Of a stretch of DNA of 51,432 nt, positions 9,001 through 16,808 are shown piece by piece. The DNA comes from Bacteroidaceae bacterium. GTDB lineage: Bacteria; Bacteroidota; Bacteroidia; Bacteroidales; Bacteroidaceae. A model generated the notes under the pieces. The model saw nothing but the letters and a program-made list of their open reading frames with translations. It was not told the origin of the DNA and did no database searches. The position numbers and the translations under genes are program-made. The DNA lies in the NCBI GenBank assembly GCA_017470425.1, contig JAFUYT010000010.1:1-51432 (forward strand). Reading direction: 5' to 3'. Positions within the stretch are counted from its first letter, which is position 1, and every line of letters begins with the position of its first letter.

Positions 9001-12000
9001 GGCGTGCTGCCGTCGAGGGTGTAGCGCAGCGTGGCGCCAGCGGGGATGTTGGTGACCTGTGCCAGGAGGGTGCCGGTGAAGAGCTGTCCTTCGGTGTCGA
9101 TTTCGGGGGCTTCCAGGCGCGTCAGGGCAAACGACGAGGTGGCGTTGCTGGCGCCGGGCGTGGGCTGGTCAGTGTAGCTCCATTCGCTGCCGCCGTTGGT
9201 GGTGCGGGCGAAGGAGGTGCGGGTGATGGCGGGGGCGTAGTCGCACTCGGTGATGATCGTGCCGGCCTCGTTGGAGATGTAGAGGCTTCCACCGTCGCAG
9301 TCGAGCTTGAAGTCGATCATCTTGGGAGCCCACCAGGAGTAGTGATCGAACCACAGGGTGGCGAAGCCCTTGGCGGGCACGGCGCCGTGGCGCACGGCGT
9401 TGAGGGCGAACTTCTTCAGGTTGGCGGGATCGTCGGAGATGTAGAGGCCGTCGAGGCTGACGCTGGTGTTGGTGGTGTTATAGAGCTCCACCCAGCCGCC
9501 GTAGTTGAAGGAGGGATCCACGAACATATCGACGTTGGACTGCTGGACTTCGTTGATGAGGATGGCTCCGGCCATGACTTCGTTGGCCGTGACGGTGACG
9601 ATGCAGGTGGCCGTGACGGCGGCGTTGGCCTGGAGGCGTACGGTGATGGTGCTCATGCCGGGCTTCACCGCCGTGACGAGACCGCTGGCATCCACGGTGG
9701 CGCAGGCGGTGTTGCTGCTCTCGAAGGTGCAGGACGGGAAGGTGGTGTTGGCGGGGCTGACGGTGGGCGTGAGCTGGAGGGTCTCGCCCTGTACGAGCGT
9801 CTGCTTGGTGGTGTTGAGGGTGATGGCGGTGCCCTTGACTTCGGTGCCGTACCAGTAGAGCTTCACGTTGTCGAAGGCGAGCCAGTTGGCGAAGGTCTCG
9901 ACGGTGCGTGCTCCGATGGTGACGGCGCTGCCGTCGGTGTCGTAGGTGACGGTGAAGTGCTCGGGAGCGCCATTGTCGGTGGCCAGTGCGGTGACGTTCT
10001 CGCCGCTGGCATCAGACATGAAGAGCTTCACGCCCGTGACGGGGTTGTTGCCTCCGTTCTGATCGACCGCGATGACGTCGGCCTCTAAGCGGTACTTGCC
10101 TGCGGGAAGGCCCTCAATGACCTGGTAGATGGAGCCGTCGCCGAGGTGGCTCCAAACAAAGCCTCCCAGATCAGCATCGTAGTATCGGTTCTGATTCCTC
10201 CAAGTCTCCACAAACTGACTGATACGGACGCTGCCGTTGCTGTAGTTGGCGTTCTGATAGCCGTAGTTGGTGGCGGTGCTGCCGTCGTAATCGACCACCC
10301 AGCCGTCTGCACTGCCGTTGAAGTTGGGGTTGACGATATACTCGCTGGTCATGTCGAGCCACTCCTGCACGATGTCATCCTGCTTGAAGACGGAGATCTC
10401 GCAGGTGGCGGTGAGCTCGGTGTTGGCCTTGAGGGTGGCGGTGATGACCGCTGTGCCGGCAGCCTTGGCCGTGACGACGCCAGCTGTGCTGACGGAGGCC
10501 ACGCTGGTGTTGCTGCTCTTCCAGGTGACGGCCGGGTCATCGGTGCTGTCTTCGGGTTGGAGAGAAGCAGTCAGGGTGAGGGTCTCGCCGACCTTCACGC
10601 TCGCGGTGGTGCGGTTGAGGGTGATGGCGGTGGCCGGGATGACTGCCGGGGTGACAGTGACGGGAACGACAGTCTTGATGGAGGGATTAGACTTCAGAGC
10701 GAAGGTGATGTTGGTGGTGCCTTCTGCGAGACCCTGGATATAGACGTAGTCGCTATAGACACTGAAATAGACGATGTCGGGATTGCTGGCGGTGATGGTG
10801 AGCTCCTTGTCTGTGGCGTTCTCGGGCTGCACGCTGTAGTCAATCCAACTGTACTTGCCGACTTCGAGGGTCAGCTCTTCGGGATAGACATAGATGTAAT
10901 CTGCATCGATAATGACCTCCTCGCCGCCGTACTGTTCCAGCGTCCAGTCATCCATGATGATCCAGTTGCCAGAGAGGGCATTCGCGTTGCGGATGCCGAC
11001 GGTGAGCTCACAGTCGTCGCCGACCTCCACGATGAGGTAGTTCTGGTACTTCCCTTCTGCAAAGAAGGCGTTGACGGCAGAGTACATACTGTTGGGGAAG
11101 TAGCGGGTGCCGTCGGAGAGGTAGAGGGCTTTCAGGCCAGACCATGTTTCCCCATCCAGGGATTCGGAGTAGGCGCTCTTCAGTGGCGTCTGGTAGTCGT
11201 TCGCATAGAGGAAGGCGGTGATGTCCTCGGTGCCATTATTGTAGGCGTTCCAGCCTGCATTGGAATAATCGCCTGTACGGTAGAACGCTTTCACGCCGAC
11301 GCGGTAGAGGCCGGGCGCGGGCACAGTGAATGTCTGGTAGATGTCGGAGGTACCGTTGAAGAACTCCTGGGCACCGTAGTTGTAGGTGTTGTTCTGGCAG
11401 GTGGTCTCTATGGTCCAGTCACCACTCCATTGCGGGTTGCTGTCGAACTTGGAGTTCATGATGGTGGTCGCAGTCACGTTGGCCCACTGGCTCTCGTCGA
11501 GGCCGTCGGCGATGTTGTTGGCGGTGACGGTGACGCGGCAGGTCTTGGTCACTGTGCTCTTGGCGTTTGACCGCACGGTGATGGTGGCCGAGCCGACACC
11601 CTTGGCGTAGATGCGGCCGTCGTTGGAGACGGTGGCGACAGCGGTGTTGCTGCTCGACCAGCTCACGGCCTTGTTGGTGGCGTTCGAGGGCACTACGGTG
11701 GCAGTGAGCTGTGCTAACTGCCCTTGCTTGAGGGTGAGGGTGGTCTTGTTGAGGGAGATGCTGGTGGGCATGACTTCTGTGCCCCACATCTCCAGCTTCC
11801 AGTTGTCGATGATGAGCCAGTTGCCGCTGACATCCTCGTAGTTACGTACGCCAATCTGAATCTCGTCACCGGCGTTGCCTTCGAACTCGAGGACGTTCGT
11901 GTACTTCCCGTTCTCGAACTGATAGACGGCGTTCTCCATGTCGTTGCAGAAGTAGGTGCCGTCGGGGGATGTCCAATAGGGATTGCTACCATTGTACATC

Positions 12001-12428
12001 CATTCGCTCTGCTTTGACTTGTCGAGGGTGGCAGAATAGTAGCTGGCCATTGGTATCTCCATGTCATCGGCATAGAGGAAGGCGGTCATCTCCTCGGAGT
12101 CTTCCTGATAGGCATAGTAGGCGTCGGTGGTGCCCGTATCGACACGGAAGAAGCCGTTGACACTCAGCCGATACCTGCCGGTTTGCGGCAAAGTGATAAT
12201 CTGATAGATGTCAGCCGCTCCCCACCACGACTCCTGTGCTCCGCAGCGGGTGTCAAGGGAAGAGGTGGTGGAGTAGCCATTGCGGGTCTTCTCAATTGTC
12301 CAGCCCACTTTGCTATCGTTGTCGTAGCTGGGATTGGTGATGGTGGAGCTGGTGATGTCCACCCATCCTTGTGCCATCAGTGCCGTCGTGAGGACGAGGG
12401 TGATGGCAGTCAATGAAATGCGTTTCAT
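6090..12428 (-). CDS. Giant secreted CotH-kinase protein with Ig-like, lamin-tail and C-terminal sorting domains
   Basis: This 2112-residue protein starts with a signal peptide ending ALMAQG. Three related beta-sandwich modules (about 20-215, 310-510, 690-865; 'DNWKLEMWGTE', 'DDWTLEQYGGE', 'DNVKLYWYGTE') alternate with Ig-like Big_2 repeats. A lamin-tail domain lies at about 955-1100 ('INEVQQ...GGWVELYNTT'). A chitobiase-like C-terminal domain follows at about 1105-1185 ('ATLRYTLDGSTP'). The CotH kinase-like core spans about 1190-1580, with 'HNGQYIGVENLREPNN' and 'FRFVLFDTDGAF'. After a discoidin/PA14-like stretch (1665-1850) comes a second lamin-tail domain (1870-1980, 'NDWIELYNTT'). The last 70 residues ('ARVDIYNAAGQLV...LPHGIYVA') form a type IX-like secretion tail. 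CotH proteins are atypical kinases in spore coats and on cell surfaces. The substrate here is unknown. Confidence 0.85.
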   Translation of the reverse strand: MKRISLTAITLVLTTALMAQGWVDITSSTITNPSYDNDSKVGWTIEKTRNGYSTTSSLDTRCGAQESWWGAADIYQIITLPQTGRYRLSVNGFFRVDTGTTDAYYAYQEDSEEMTAFLYADDMEIPMASYYSATLDKSKQSEWMYNGSNPYWTSPDGTYFCNDMENAVYQFENGKYTNVLEFEGNAGDEIQIGVRNYEDVSGNWLIIDNWKLEMWGTEVMPTSISLNKTTLTLKQGQLAQLTATVVPSNATNKAVSWSSSNTAVATVSNDGRIYAKGVGSATITVRSNAKSTVTKTCRVTVTANNIADGLDESQWANVTATTIMNSKFDSNPQWSGDWTIETTCQNNTYNYGAQEFFNGTSDIYQTFTVPAPGLYRVGVKAFYRTGDYSNAGWNAYNNGTEDITAFLYANDYQTPLKSAYSESLDGETWSGLKALYLSDGTRYFPNSMYSAVNAFFAEGKYQNYLIVEVGDDCELTVGIRNANALSGNWIIMDDWTLEQYGGEEVIIDADYIYVYPEELTLEVGKYSWIDYSVQPENATDKELTITASNPDIVYFSVYSDYVYIQGLAEGTTNITFALKSNPSIKTVVPVTVTPAVIPATAITLNRTTASVKVGETLTLTASLQPEDSTDDPAVTWKSSNTSVASVSTAGVVTAKAAGTAVITATLKANTELTATCEISVFKQDDIVQEWLDMTSEYIVNPNFNGSADGWVVDYDGSTATNYGYQNANYSNGSVRISQFVETWRNQNRYYDADLGGFVWSHLGDGSIYQVIEGLPAGKYRLEADVIAVDQNGGNNPVTGVKLFMSDASGENVTALATDNGAPEHFTVTYDTDGSAVTIGARTVETFANWLAFDNVKLYWYGTEVKGTAITLNTTKQTLVQGETLQLTPTVSPANTTFPSCTFESSNTACATVDASGLVTAVKPGMSTITVRLQANAAVTATCIVTVTANEVMAGAILINEVQQSNVDMFVDPSFNYGGWVELYNTTNTSVSLDGLYISDDPANLKKFALNAVRHGAVPAKGFATLWFDHYSWWAPKMIDFKLDCDGGSLYISNEAGTIITECDYAPAITRTSFARTTNGGSEWSYTDQPTPGASNATSSFALTRLEAPEIDTEGQLFTGTLLAQVTNIPAGATLRYTLDGSTPTLENGQTSTDGLFSFDQTTILRLRYFQDGYLSSAVVTRSYIYKDRDYSLPVLSLVSDNANIYGDDLGIFVRGNGNGRPGNGQSSACNWNMEWDRPANIEFFTKEGQAVISQEVGIEASGGWSRAWAPHSFNIKANKIYEGQNRMDYQFFSNKPYLRHKALKVRNGGNDYNGGRIKDAAIQQVVTTSGLYAETQSYQPVHVFHNGQYIGVENLREPNNKNYGYANYGIDTDDQDQWKMSPDSGYVQQAGTREAWDEWYSLAQNASDALSYERIKELVDIEEYINYMAIELYIAGTDWPKNNIKAFRDRVNAETSNGRFRFVLFDTDGAFATNNSFSWFDSTNWWNFDQLYGQQVLEKYGNRIYAEIEFVTIFRNMLNNAEFRKQFIDQFCLVAGSVFEPSRSAAVINGMISYVTPAMRLEGISPSSANSVISNFGSSRQSNSVSNMRSYLGLDTPMQVTLSANIDEARLLVNDLQVPTNKFAGRLFAPITLKASAPAGYQFVGWQTNQSTSATTLFAKGSAWNYYDQGSLDGENWKDAAYNASWDNGNAPLGYDTGNASKAAAYNTTLSYGGSSSNKYPTYYFRKQVNLSAAPKSSETFTLDWIADDGFVVYVNGTEAGRFLMNNTPNPTFSSFADTYANANPESGQMTLDASLFKRGNNIIAVELHNNSANSTDVYWDAALLYTRDSDGNYASTEETFQLPVTTSAVTYRAVYERLNDNADDAWDAHPVKINEVSAGNEIYVNDLFKKNDWIELYNTTDQPYNVNGMYLSDNLAKPDKFQIIDDGTASTVIPAHGHLVIWCDKLEGVSQLHASFKLSNTDSCSVLLTAEDKSWADTLTYCAHNGYQSVGLFPDGGSDLYIMERPTIGQTNVLTTTALAYEEPKITPTPVVAIDDISDDSDLALLYKNRTLTLTGAPYARVDIYNAAGQLVMTARANAGAALSLAALPHGIYVATAKTDDDQTTLKFHLQ

Positions 12429-12484
12429 ATTGAGTTAGTTGAGTTGATAAACGAGTTGCGACGCAGGGTACATTCCCTGCGCCG

Positions 12485-12492
12485 CAAAAATA
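12485..12492 (-). promoter_or_regulatory. Promoter -7 element of the CotH-family gene
   Basis: Reads TATTTTTG on the minus strand, matching TAnnTTTG, 57 bases before the start codon. No clear -33 TTTG was found. Confidence 0.45.
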
Positions 12493-12547
12493 CGCTTAAT
12501 TTCTGAATGAAACGCAATATGTAGTGTTAAATTTACAATTCCTGCGA

Positions 12548-14158
12548 TTATTCCTTGATATTAGGCTCTTCGAGGCCTAATCCCTTCTTCTTATCAACGA
12601 CTTTCAGCACCAACCCGAGCACGAGGGCTGCGACGCCCAAGGAGGCGAGCATGACGAGGGGGGCGGTGTAGTTGAGCTGGGTGGGATCGGTGACACCTTC
12701 ATTGGTGCTGTCGAGCACCTTGCCGATGAGCAGGGGGAAGAGCCAGAGGCCGATGTTCTGGATCCAGAAGATGAGGGCATAGGCGGAGCCGATGACCTTG
12801 GCATCAACGAGCTTGGGAACGCTGGGCCACAGGCTGGCGGGCACGAGCGAGAAGGAGGAACCCAGAACGAGGATGGTCAGATAGGCGATGACGACGCCAC
12901 CGACGGCATTGCCCTTGAAGGCGGGCAGCACGAAGGCGAAGGTCAGGTGGCAGGCGATGAGCAGCAGTGAGCCCAGGACGAGCATCGTGGCGGCCTTGCC
13001 CTTGTGATCTACGTAGGAACCGAGGATGGGCGTGATGAGCACGGCCAGCAGGGGGAAGACGGCGAAGATCGACTCTGCCGACTGGCGCATGAAGCCCATG
13101 TAGCAGTAGGTGATGAGTGACAGGATGCTCACGGCGAGGAGGCCGTACTTCGCGGCTGCTTTCTTCTGGAAGTTGCTGGCGAAGCCGGTGGCGGCCACGA
13201 GGAGCATGATGATGTACTGGACGTAGGTGATGCTCTCACTGGCCCAGAAGGAGTCGGCGTCAGGAGGTGTCAGCGTGAGGTTGCACTGGAGCATATTCAC
13301 GGCATACTTCTGGAAGGGGAAGATGGCCGAGTAGTAGAGCACACAGAGCAGGGCGACGAGCCAGAAGCCGCTGTCGGTGAGGATCTTGCCGAGGTCGCTG
13401 ATCTTGAAGGGGTCGTCCTTCTCTTCGGCTTCGCCGGTCTGCTCGTCGAGTTTCTTGTCCATGAAGAAATAGACGATGGTCATGATGAGGGCGATGCACA
13501 TCAGCACGACGCCGAAGGCTACGGAGCGGCTGACGCTCACCACGCCGCCGAGGCGGGCGAAGAAGGGAGAGAAGATCATCACGGTGGCTACGCCCAGGCG
13601 GGCGAGGGCCATCTCGGAGCCCATGGCGAGGGCCATCTCACGGCCCTTGAACCACTTGACGATTCCGCGGGAGACGGTGATGCCGGCCATCTCACAGCCG
13701 CAGCCGAAGATCATGAAACCGCAGGCAGCGAACTTGGCGGAGGCGGGCATACCTTCGTAGAAGGGCGAGACGCCGAGCTCGTCGAAGACGGGGATGTAGT
13801 TGAGGTTGTTCGTGAACCAGGTCTCCAGCGAGCTACCGATGAAGGCGTCGCTGACGGCGTACCACTTGATGAGGGCGCCCACGAGCATCACGGCTGCGGA
13901 GAGGACGGCGGTGAAGCGGACACCCATCTTGTCGAGGATGATGCCGGCGAAGATTAGGAAGAAAGCGAAGACGTTGAGGAAGACCTCGCTGCCTTGCATA
14001 GTGCCGAAGGCAAGGGAGTCCCACCCGCGGGTCTCCTGCATCAGGTCCTTGATGGGTGAGAGGATGTCCATGAAGATGTAGCTGCAGAACATGGCGAGTG
14101 CCAGGAGCAGCAAGGCGGTCCAGCGCATGGCAGCGCTGTCGCGAAGAGAAGTTGCCAT
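12548..14158 (-). CDS. Major facilitator superfamily transporter
   Basis: This 536-residue protein has about 12 hydrophobic segments in the usual 6+6 arrangement. A charged cytoplasmic loop separates the halves ('MDKKLDEQTGEAEEKDDPFK', about residues 230-249). The motif between segments 2 and 3 is 'GIILDKMGVRFT', the MFS motif A position. The later repeat carries 'GSYVDHKGKAATMLVLG'. It ends in a Lys/Glu-rich cytoplasmic tail ('DKKKGLGLEEPNIKE'). The substrate cannot be told from sequence. It lies 77 bases downstream of the DPP5-like peptidase, which would fit uptake of peptides or breakdown products, but this is only context. No promoter was found just upstream, so read-through from the peptidase gene is possible. 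Confidence 0.85.
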   Translation of the reverse strand: MATSLRDSAAMRWTALLLLALAMFCSYIFMDILSPIKDLMQETRGWDSLAFGTMQGSEVFLNVFAFFLIFAGIILDKMGVRFTAVLSAAVMLVGALIKWYAVSDAFIGSSLETWFTNNLNYIPVFDELGVSPFYEGMPASAKFAACGFMIFGCGCEMAGITVSRGIVKWFKGREMALAMGSEMALARLGVATVMIFSPFFARLGGVVSVSRSVAFGVVLMCIALIMTIVYFFMDKKLDEQTGEAEEKDDPFKISDLGKILTDSGFWLVALLCVLYYSAIFPFQKYAVNMLQCNLTLTPPDADSFWASESITYVQYIIMLLVAATGFASNFQKKAAAKYGLLAVSILSLITYCYMGFMRQSAESIFAVFPLLAVLITPILGSYVDHKGKAATMLVLGSLLLIACHLTFAFVLPAFKGNAVGGVVIAYLTILVLGSSFSLVPASLWPSVPKLVDAKVIGSAYALIFWIQNIGLWLFPLLIGKVLDSTNEGVTDPTQLNYTAPLVMLASLGVAALVLGLVLKVVDKKKGLGLEEPNIKE

Positions 14159-14235
14159 TGAGATTTTATTTTGGGGTTATTAAGTTATTTCGATATTTCG
14201 ATATGACGACATTCCGCAAAAGGACTAATATGCTT

Positions 14236-16806
14236 TTATTTGAGCCAGCGGGCGAGCCAGTCGAAGTAGGTGCGCTGCCAGAGGATGCCGTTCTGGGGCT
14301 TGAGCACCCAGTGGTTCTCGTCGGGGTAGAGGAGCAGTTCGGCAGGAATGCCGCGCATACGGGCAGCGTTGAAGGCGGACATGCCCTGGGTGGCATTGAT
14401 GCGGTAGTCCTTTTCGCCGTGGATGCAGAGGATGGGCGTGTCCCACTGATCGACAAACTGATGAGGGGAGTTCTTGTAGGTGCGGTCGGCATTGGCGCTG
14501 CGGTCGCGGTTCCAGTAGGCATCCTCGTACTCCCAGTTGGAGAACCAGTTCTCCTCGGTCTCGGTGTACATAGCTTCGAGGTTGAAGGCGCCGTCGTGGG
14601 CGATGAAGCATTTGAAGCGCTTGTCGTGGTGCCCGGCGAGGTAATAGACACTGAAGCCACCGAAGGAGGCACCGACAGCGCCGAGGCGGTCGCGATCGAC
14701 AAACGGAAGGTTGTCGCAGGCATCGTCGATGGCGGAGAGGTAGTCCTTCATGCACTGGCCTGTCCAGTCGCCGGAGATTTCTTCAAGCCACTCCTGACCG
14801 AAGCCGGGAAGGCCGCGACGGTTGGGGGCGATGATGACGTACCCCTGCGAGGCCATGATGTAGAAATTCCAGCGGTAACTCCAGAACTGCGAGACGGGCG
14901 ACTGGGGGCCGCCCTCGCAGAAGAGGAGGGTGGGGTATTTCTTCGAGGGGTCGAAGTGCGGGGGCTTGATGACCCAGTAGAGGAGGTCTTGGTTGTCGGT
15001 GGTCTTGCACCAGCGGGGCTCGGAGCTGCCGGGGGCGAGCTGGGAGAGGATGTGGTCGTTCTCGTGGGTGAGGCGGGAGACCTCGGCGATAGAATCGCCG
15101 AGCGCTGTCACCAGGTAGAGGTCGGCGGGGTGGAAGTAGTCGTGGCGCTCCATGAGGAGGGTGGTGGCCTCGCCCCCCCCTACGGCCCCCGAGGGGGCTT
15201 CTGTTGATGCGCTATTGGAGGACTTTACATCCGTCTCCCCCTCGGGGGACGACAGGGGGGGCACCACTAACTGCAGGTTGCCCCAGTCGGCTTGGTCGGC
15301 GGTGAGCTGTGTGACCTGACCTTCGAGGTTGGTGCGGTAGAGGTTGACGGTGGCGTGCCATACACCTATATAATATAAGGTGCGGCTGTCGGCTCCCCAG
15401 ACGAAGTCATCGACGCTGCTGTCGAAGTCCTCGGTGACGAAGAAACGGTGGCGACCGGCGCCGGTTTCGGGGTCGGGGGACTGGAGGTCACAGACGCAGA
15501 GACGCTGGCGGTCGCTCTCGTAGCCATCGCGTGCCATCGAGAGCCAGGCAATGTAGCGGCCGTCAGGCGAGAACTTGGGGTTCTGGTCGTAGCCGGGAAA
15601 GAGGGTAAGGAACTCGGGGGCGTTGACGGGCTGCTCCTTTAGGGACTTGGTGGGGTTGAGGGGGAGGGCGTCAGAGGGGGAGGGACCCTCGGCTGACGCC
15701 GAGGGCACGGCGGCTGCGGCGGCGGTAGCGGCGGCGGTGGCGGCCGTGGTGGCGGCAGCGGCAGAGGTGGAGGCAGCGGAGGTGGCTGCGGCGGGGGAGG
15801 CCGCGGAGGTGGCAGGGGAGACGATGGGGAGGAGGTCGCTGCCATCGGTGAGCTCGCTGTAGGTGAGGTCTTCCTTGCAGAGGTTGATGGCGGCGGCGAG
15901 GGCTTCCTGTGGGGAGGTCGTGGTGGCGGCTTCGACATCGTAGAGGAAGATGTCGGAGTCGGTGGAGATGCTGTAGGCGAGGCCTTTCTTGGTGCGGCAG
16001 GTGAAGGCGATGAGTTTTGAATCTGGCGACCATGCGAGCTGCTCGATGCCTCCGAAGGGTTCCATCGGGCACTCGAAGGGCTGGCCTTCGAGGATGTCAA
16101 ACTCCTTGCCGCTGTCGATGTCGAGGAGGAAGGGATGGGGGATGGCATCGACGTAGTGATCCCAGTGGCGGTACATCAGGTCGGTGATGACCATGCCGGT
16201 GCTCTTGGGGAGGTCGGCGGGGCGCTCCTGGATGATGTCGTGGAAGGGCACGTGCTTGACGAGGATGACCTTCTGCTGGTCGGGCGAGAAGAGGAAGTCC
16301 TCGACGGCGCCGTCGGTCTTGGTGAGCTGCTTGCGGGCACTGCCGTCGGGGCGCATCGTCCAGATGTCGCCTTCGCAGAGGAAGGCGAGCTGGTCGTCAC
16401 CGAGCCAGGCGGGAGAGCTTCCGAGGCCGAGGGGGGAAGGGGATGCCCCGCCGGGCAAACCGCCGGGCACACTTCCTGCAACTGTTTCTGAGGGGGCGGG
16501 ATTGGTGTTTGCACTTCCTGCAGCGGTTTCTGAGGGTGCGGAACTGCTTTCAGGGCTGGGGAGGTCCTGAACGTAGAGGAGGGTGTTGCTGCGGTTTTCC
16601 TCGACGCTGTAGTAGGTGACTTGGTTGGCGACGCGGGTGCCGTCGGGGGAGACGGCGTAGGTGCCGATGCGGCCCATAGCCCAAAGGGCTTCGGGGGTGA
16701 GGGTGTCGGAGGCGAGGGTGATGTCGCTGCGGGTGATGAGTGTCTTCTGTTCTTTCTGGCAGGCAGTCATGGTGACGATGACTAAGAGGAGGGCAAGCTT
16801 TCTCAT
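14236..16806 (-). CDS. Dipeptidyl-peptidase 5-like serine peptidase (S9 family), lipoprotein, with inserted low-complexity segments
   Basis: Residues 1-16 form a lipoprotein signal (MTAC, Cys16). A beta-propeller region with PDG repeats precedes the C-terminal alpha/beta-hydrolase domain. Catalytic residues are Ser714 (GASFGG), Asp800 (HGEKDYRIN) and His832 (DENHW). The stretch 'GPQSPVSQFWSYRWNFYIMA' and the C-terminus closely recall Porphyromonas DPP5, which releases dipeptides in the periplasm. That enzyme is about 680 residues, whereas this one is 856. The surplus is explained by low-complexity inserts: an APSET/GGLPGG repeat (86-120), an Ala-rich run with PSASAEG (about 327-382) and a palindromic pair (515-545). 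All are in frame and probably lie in propeller loops. The start is 2 bases after the yidC stop, so translation is probably coupled. Inserts could instead be tolerated damage, but the catalytic domain is intact. Confidence 0.88.
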   Translation of the reverse strand: MRKLALLLVIVTMTACQKEQKTLITRSDITLASDTLTPEALWAMGRIGTYAVSPDGTRVANQVTYYSVEENRSNTLLYVQDLPSPESSSAPSETAAGSANTNPAPSETVAGSVPGGLPGGASPSPLGLGSSPAWLGDDQLAFLCEGDIWTMRPDGSARKQLTKTDGAVEDFLFSPDQQKVILVKHVPFHDIIQERPADLPKSTGMVITDLMYRHWDHYVDAIPHPFLLDIDSGKEFDILEGQPFECPMEPFGGIEQLAWSPDSKLIAFTCRTKKGLAYSISTDSDIFLYDVEAATTTSPQEALAAAINLCKEDLTYSELTDGSDLLPIVSPATSAASPAAATSAASTSAAAATTAATAAATAAAAAVPSASAEGPSPSDALPLNPTKSLKEQPVNAPEFLTLFPGYDQNPKFSPDGRYIAWLSMARDGYESDRQRLCVCDLQSPDPETGAGRHRFFVTEDFDSSVDDFVWGADSRTLYYIGVWHATVNLYRTNLEGQVTQLTADQADWGNLQLVVPPLSSPEGETDVKSSNSASTEAPSGAVGGGEATTLLMERHDYFHPADLYLVTALGDSIAEVSRLTHENDHILSQLAPGSSEPRWCKTTDNQDLLYWVIKPPHFDPSKKYPTLLFCEGGPQSPVSQFWSYRWNFYIMASQGYVIIAPNRRGLPGFGQEWLEEISGDWTGQCMKDYLSAIDDACDNLPFVDRDRLGAVGASFGGFSVYYLAGHHDKRFKCFIAHDGAFNLEAMYTETEENWFSNWEYEDAYWNRDRSANADRTYKNSPHQFVDQWDTPILCIHGEKDYRINATQGMSAFNAARMRGIPAELLLYPDENHWVLKPQNGILWQRTYFDWLARWLK
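15172..15262. repeat. Palindromic inverted-pair element A, inside the peptidase gene
   Basis: Left unit (15171-15201) contains GGCCCCCGAGGGGGC. Right unit (15232-15262) contains CTCCCCCTCGGGGGA and ends in a G-run, so it is roughly the reverse complement of the left. About 30 bases separate them. The element is read in frame and adds a Ser/Gly/Glu-rich loop at residues 515-545. Confidence 0.7.
15686..15705. repeat. Palindrome family 2, copy 1 (encodes PSASAEG)
   Basis: CCCTCGGCTGACGCCGAGGG. The 8-base arms are perfectly complementary. The same 20-mer with one change is at 24432-24451 in the GH92 gene. Both are read in the same frame and give PSASAEG. Confidence 0.7.
16446..16540. repeat. Palindrome family 3 copy plus a 54-base tandem repeat in the peptidase gene
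   Basis: The GCAAACCGCCGGGCACACTT core at 16454-16473 matches the family found at 18492, 24890 and 25584, though the left arm is degenerate. Next to it, GCACTTCCTGCA...TTTCTGAGGG occurs twice about 54 bases apart. On the coding strand this gives two APSET[AV]AGS units followed by GGLPGGASP (residues 86-120). Confidence 0.55.
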
Positions 16807-16808
16807 AG

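Noticed and set aside
6567-10088. Long plus-strand open frame of 1173 codons opposite the CotH gene
   Set aside because: It is a shadow of the GC-rich gene on the other strand, full of Val/Gly/Asp repeats, and has no promoter or signal. The CotH frame has clear domains.
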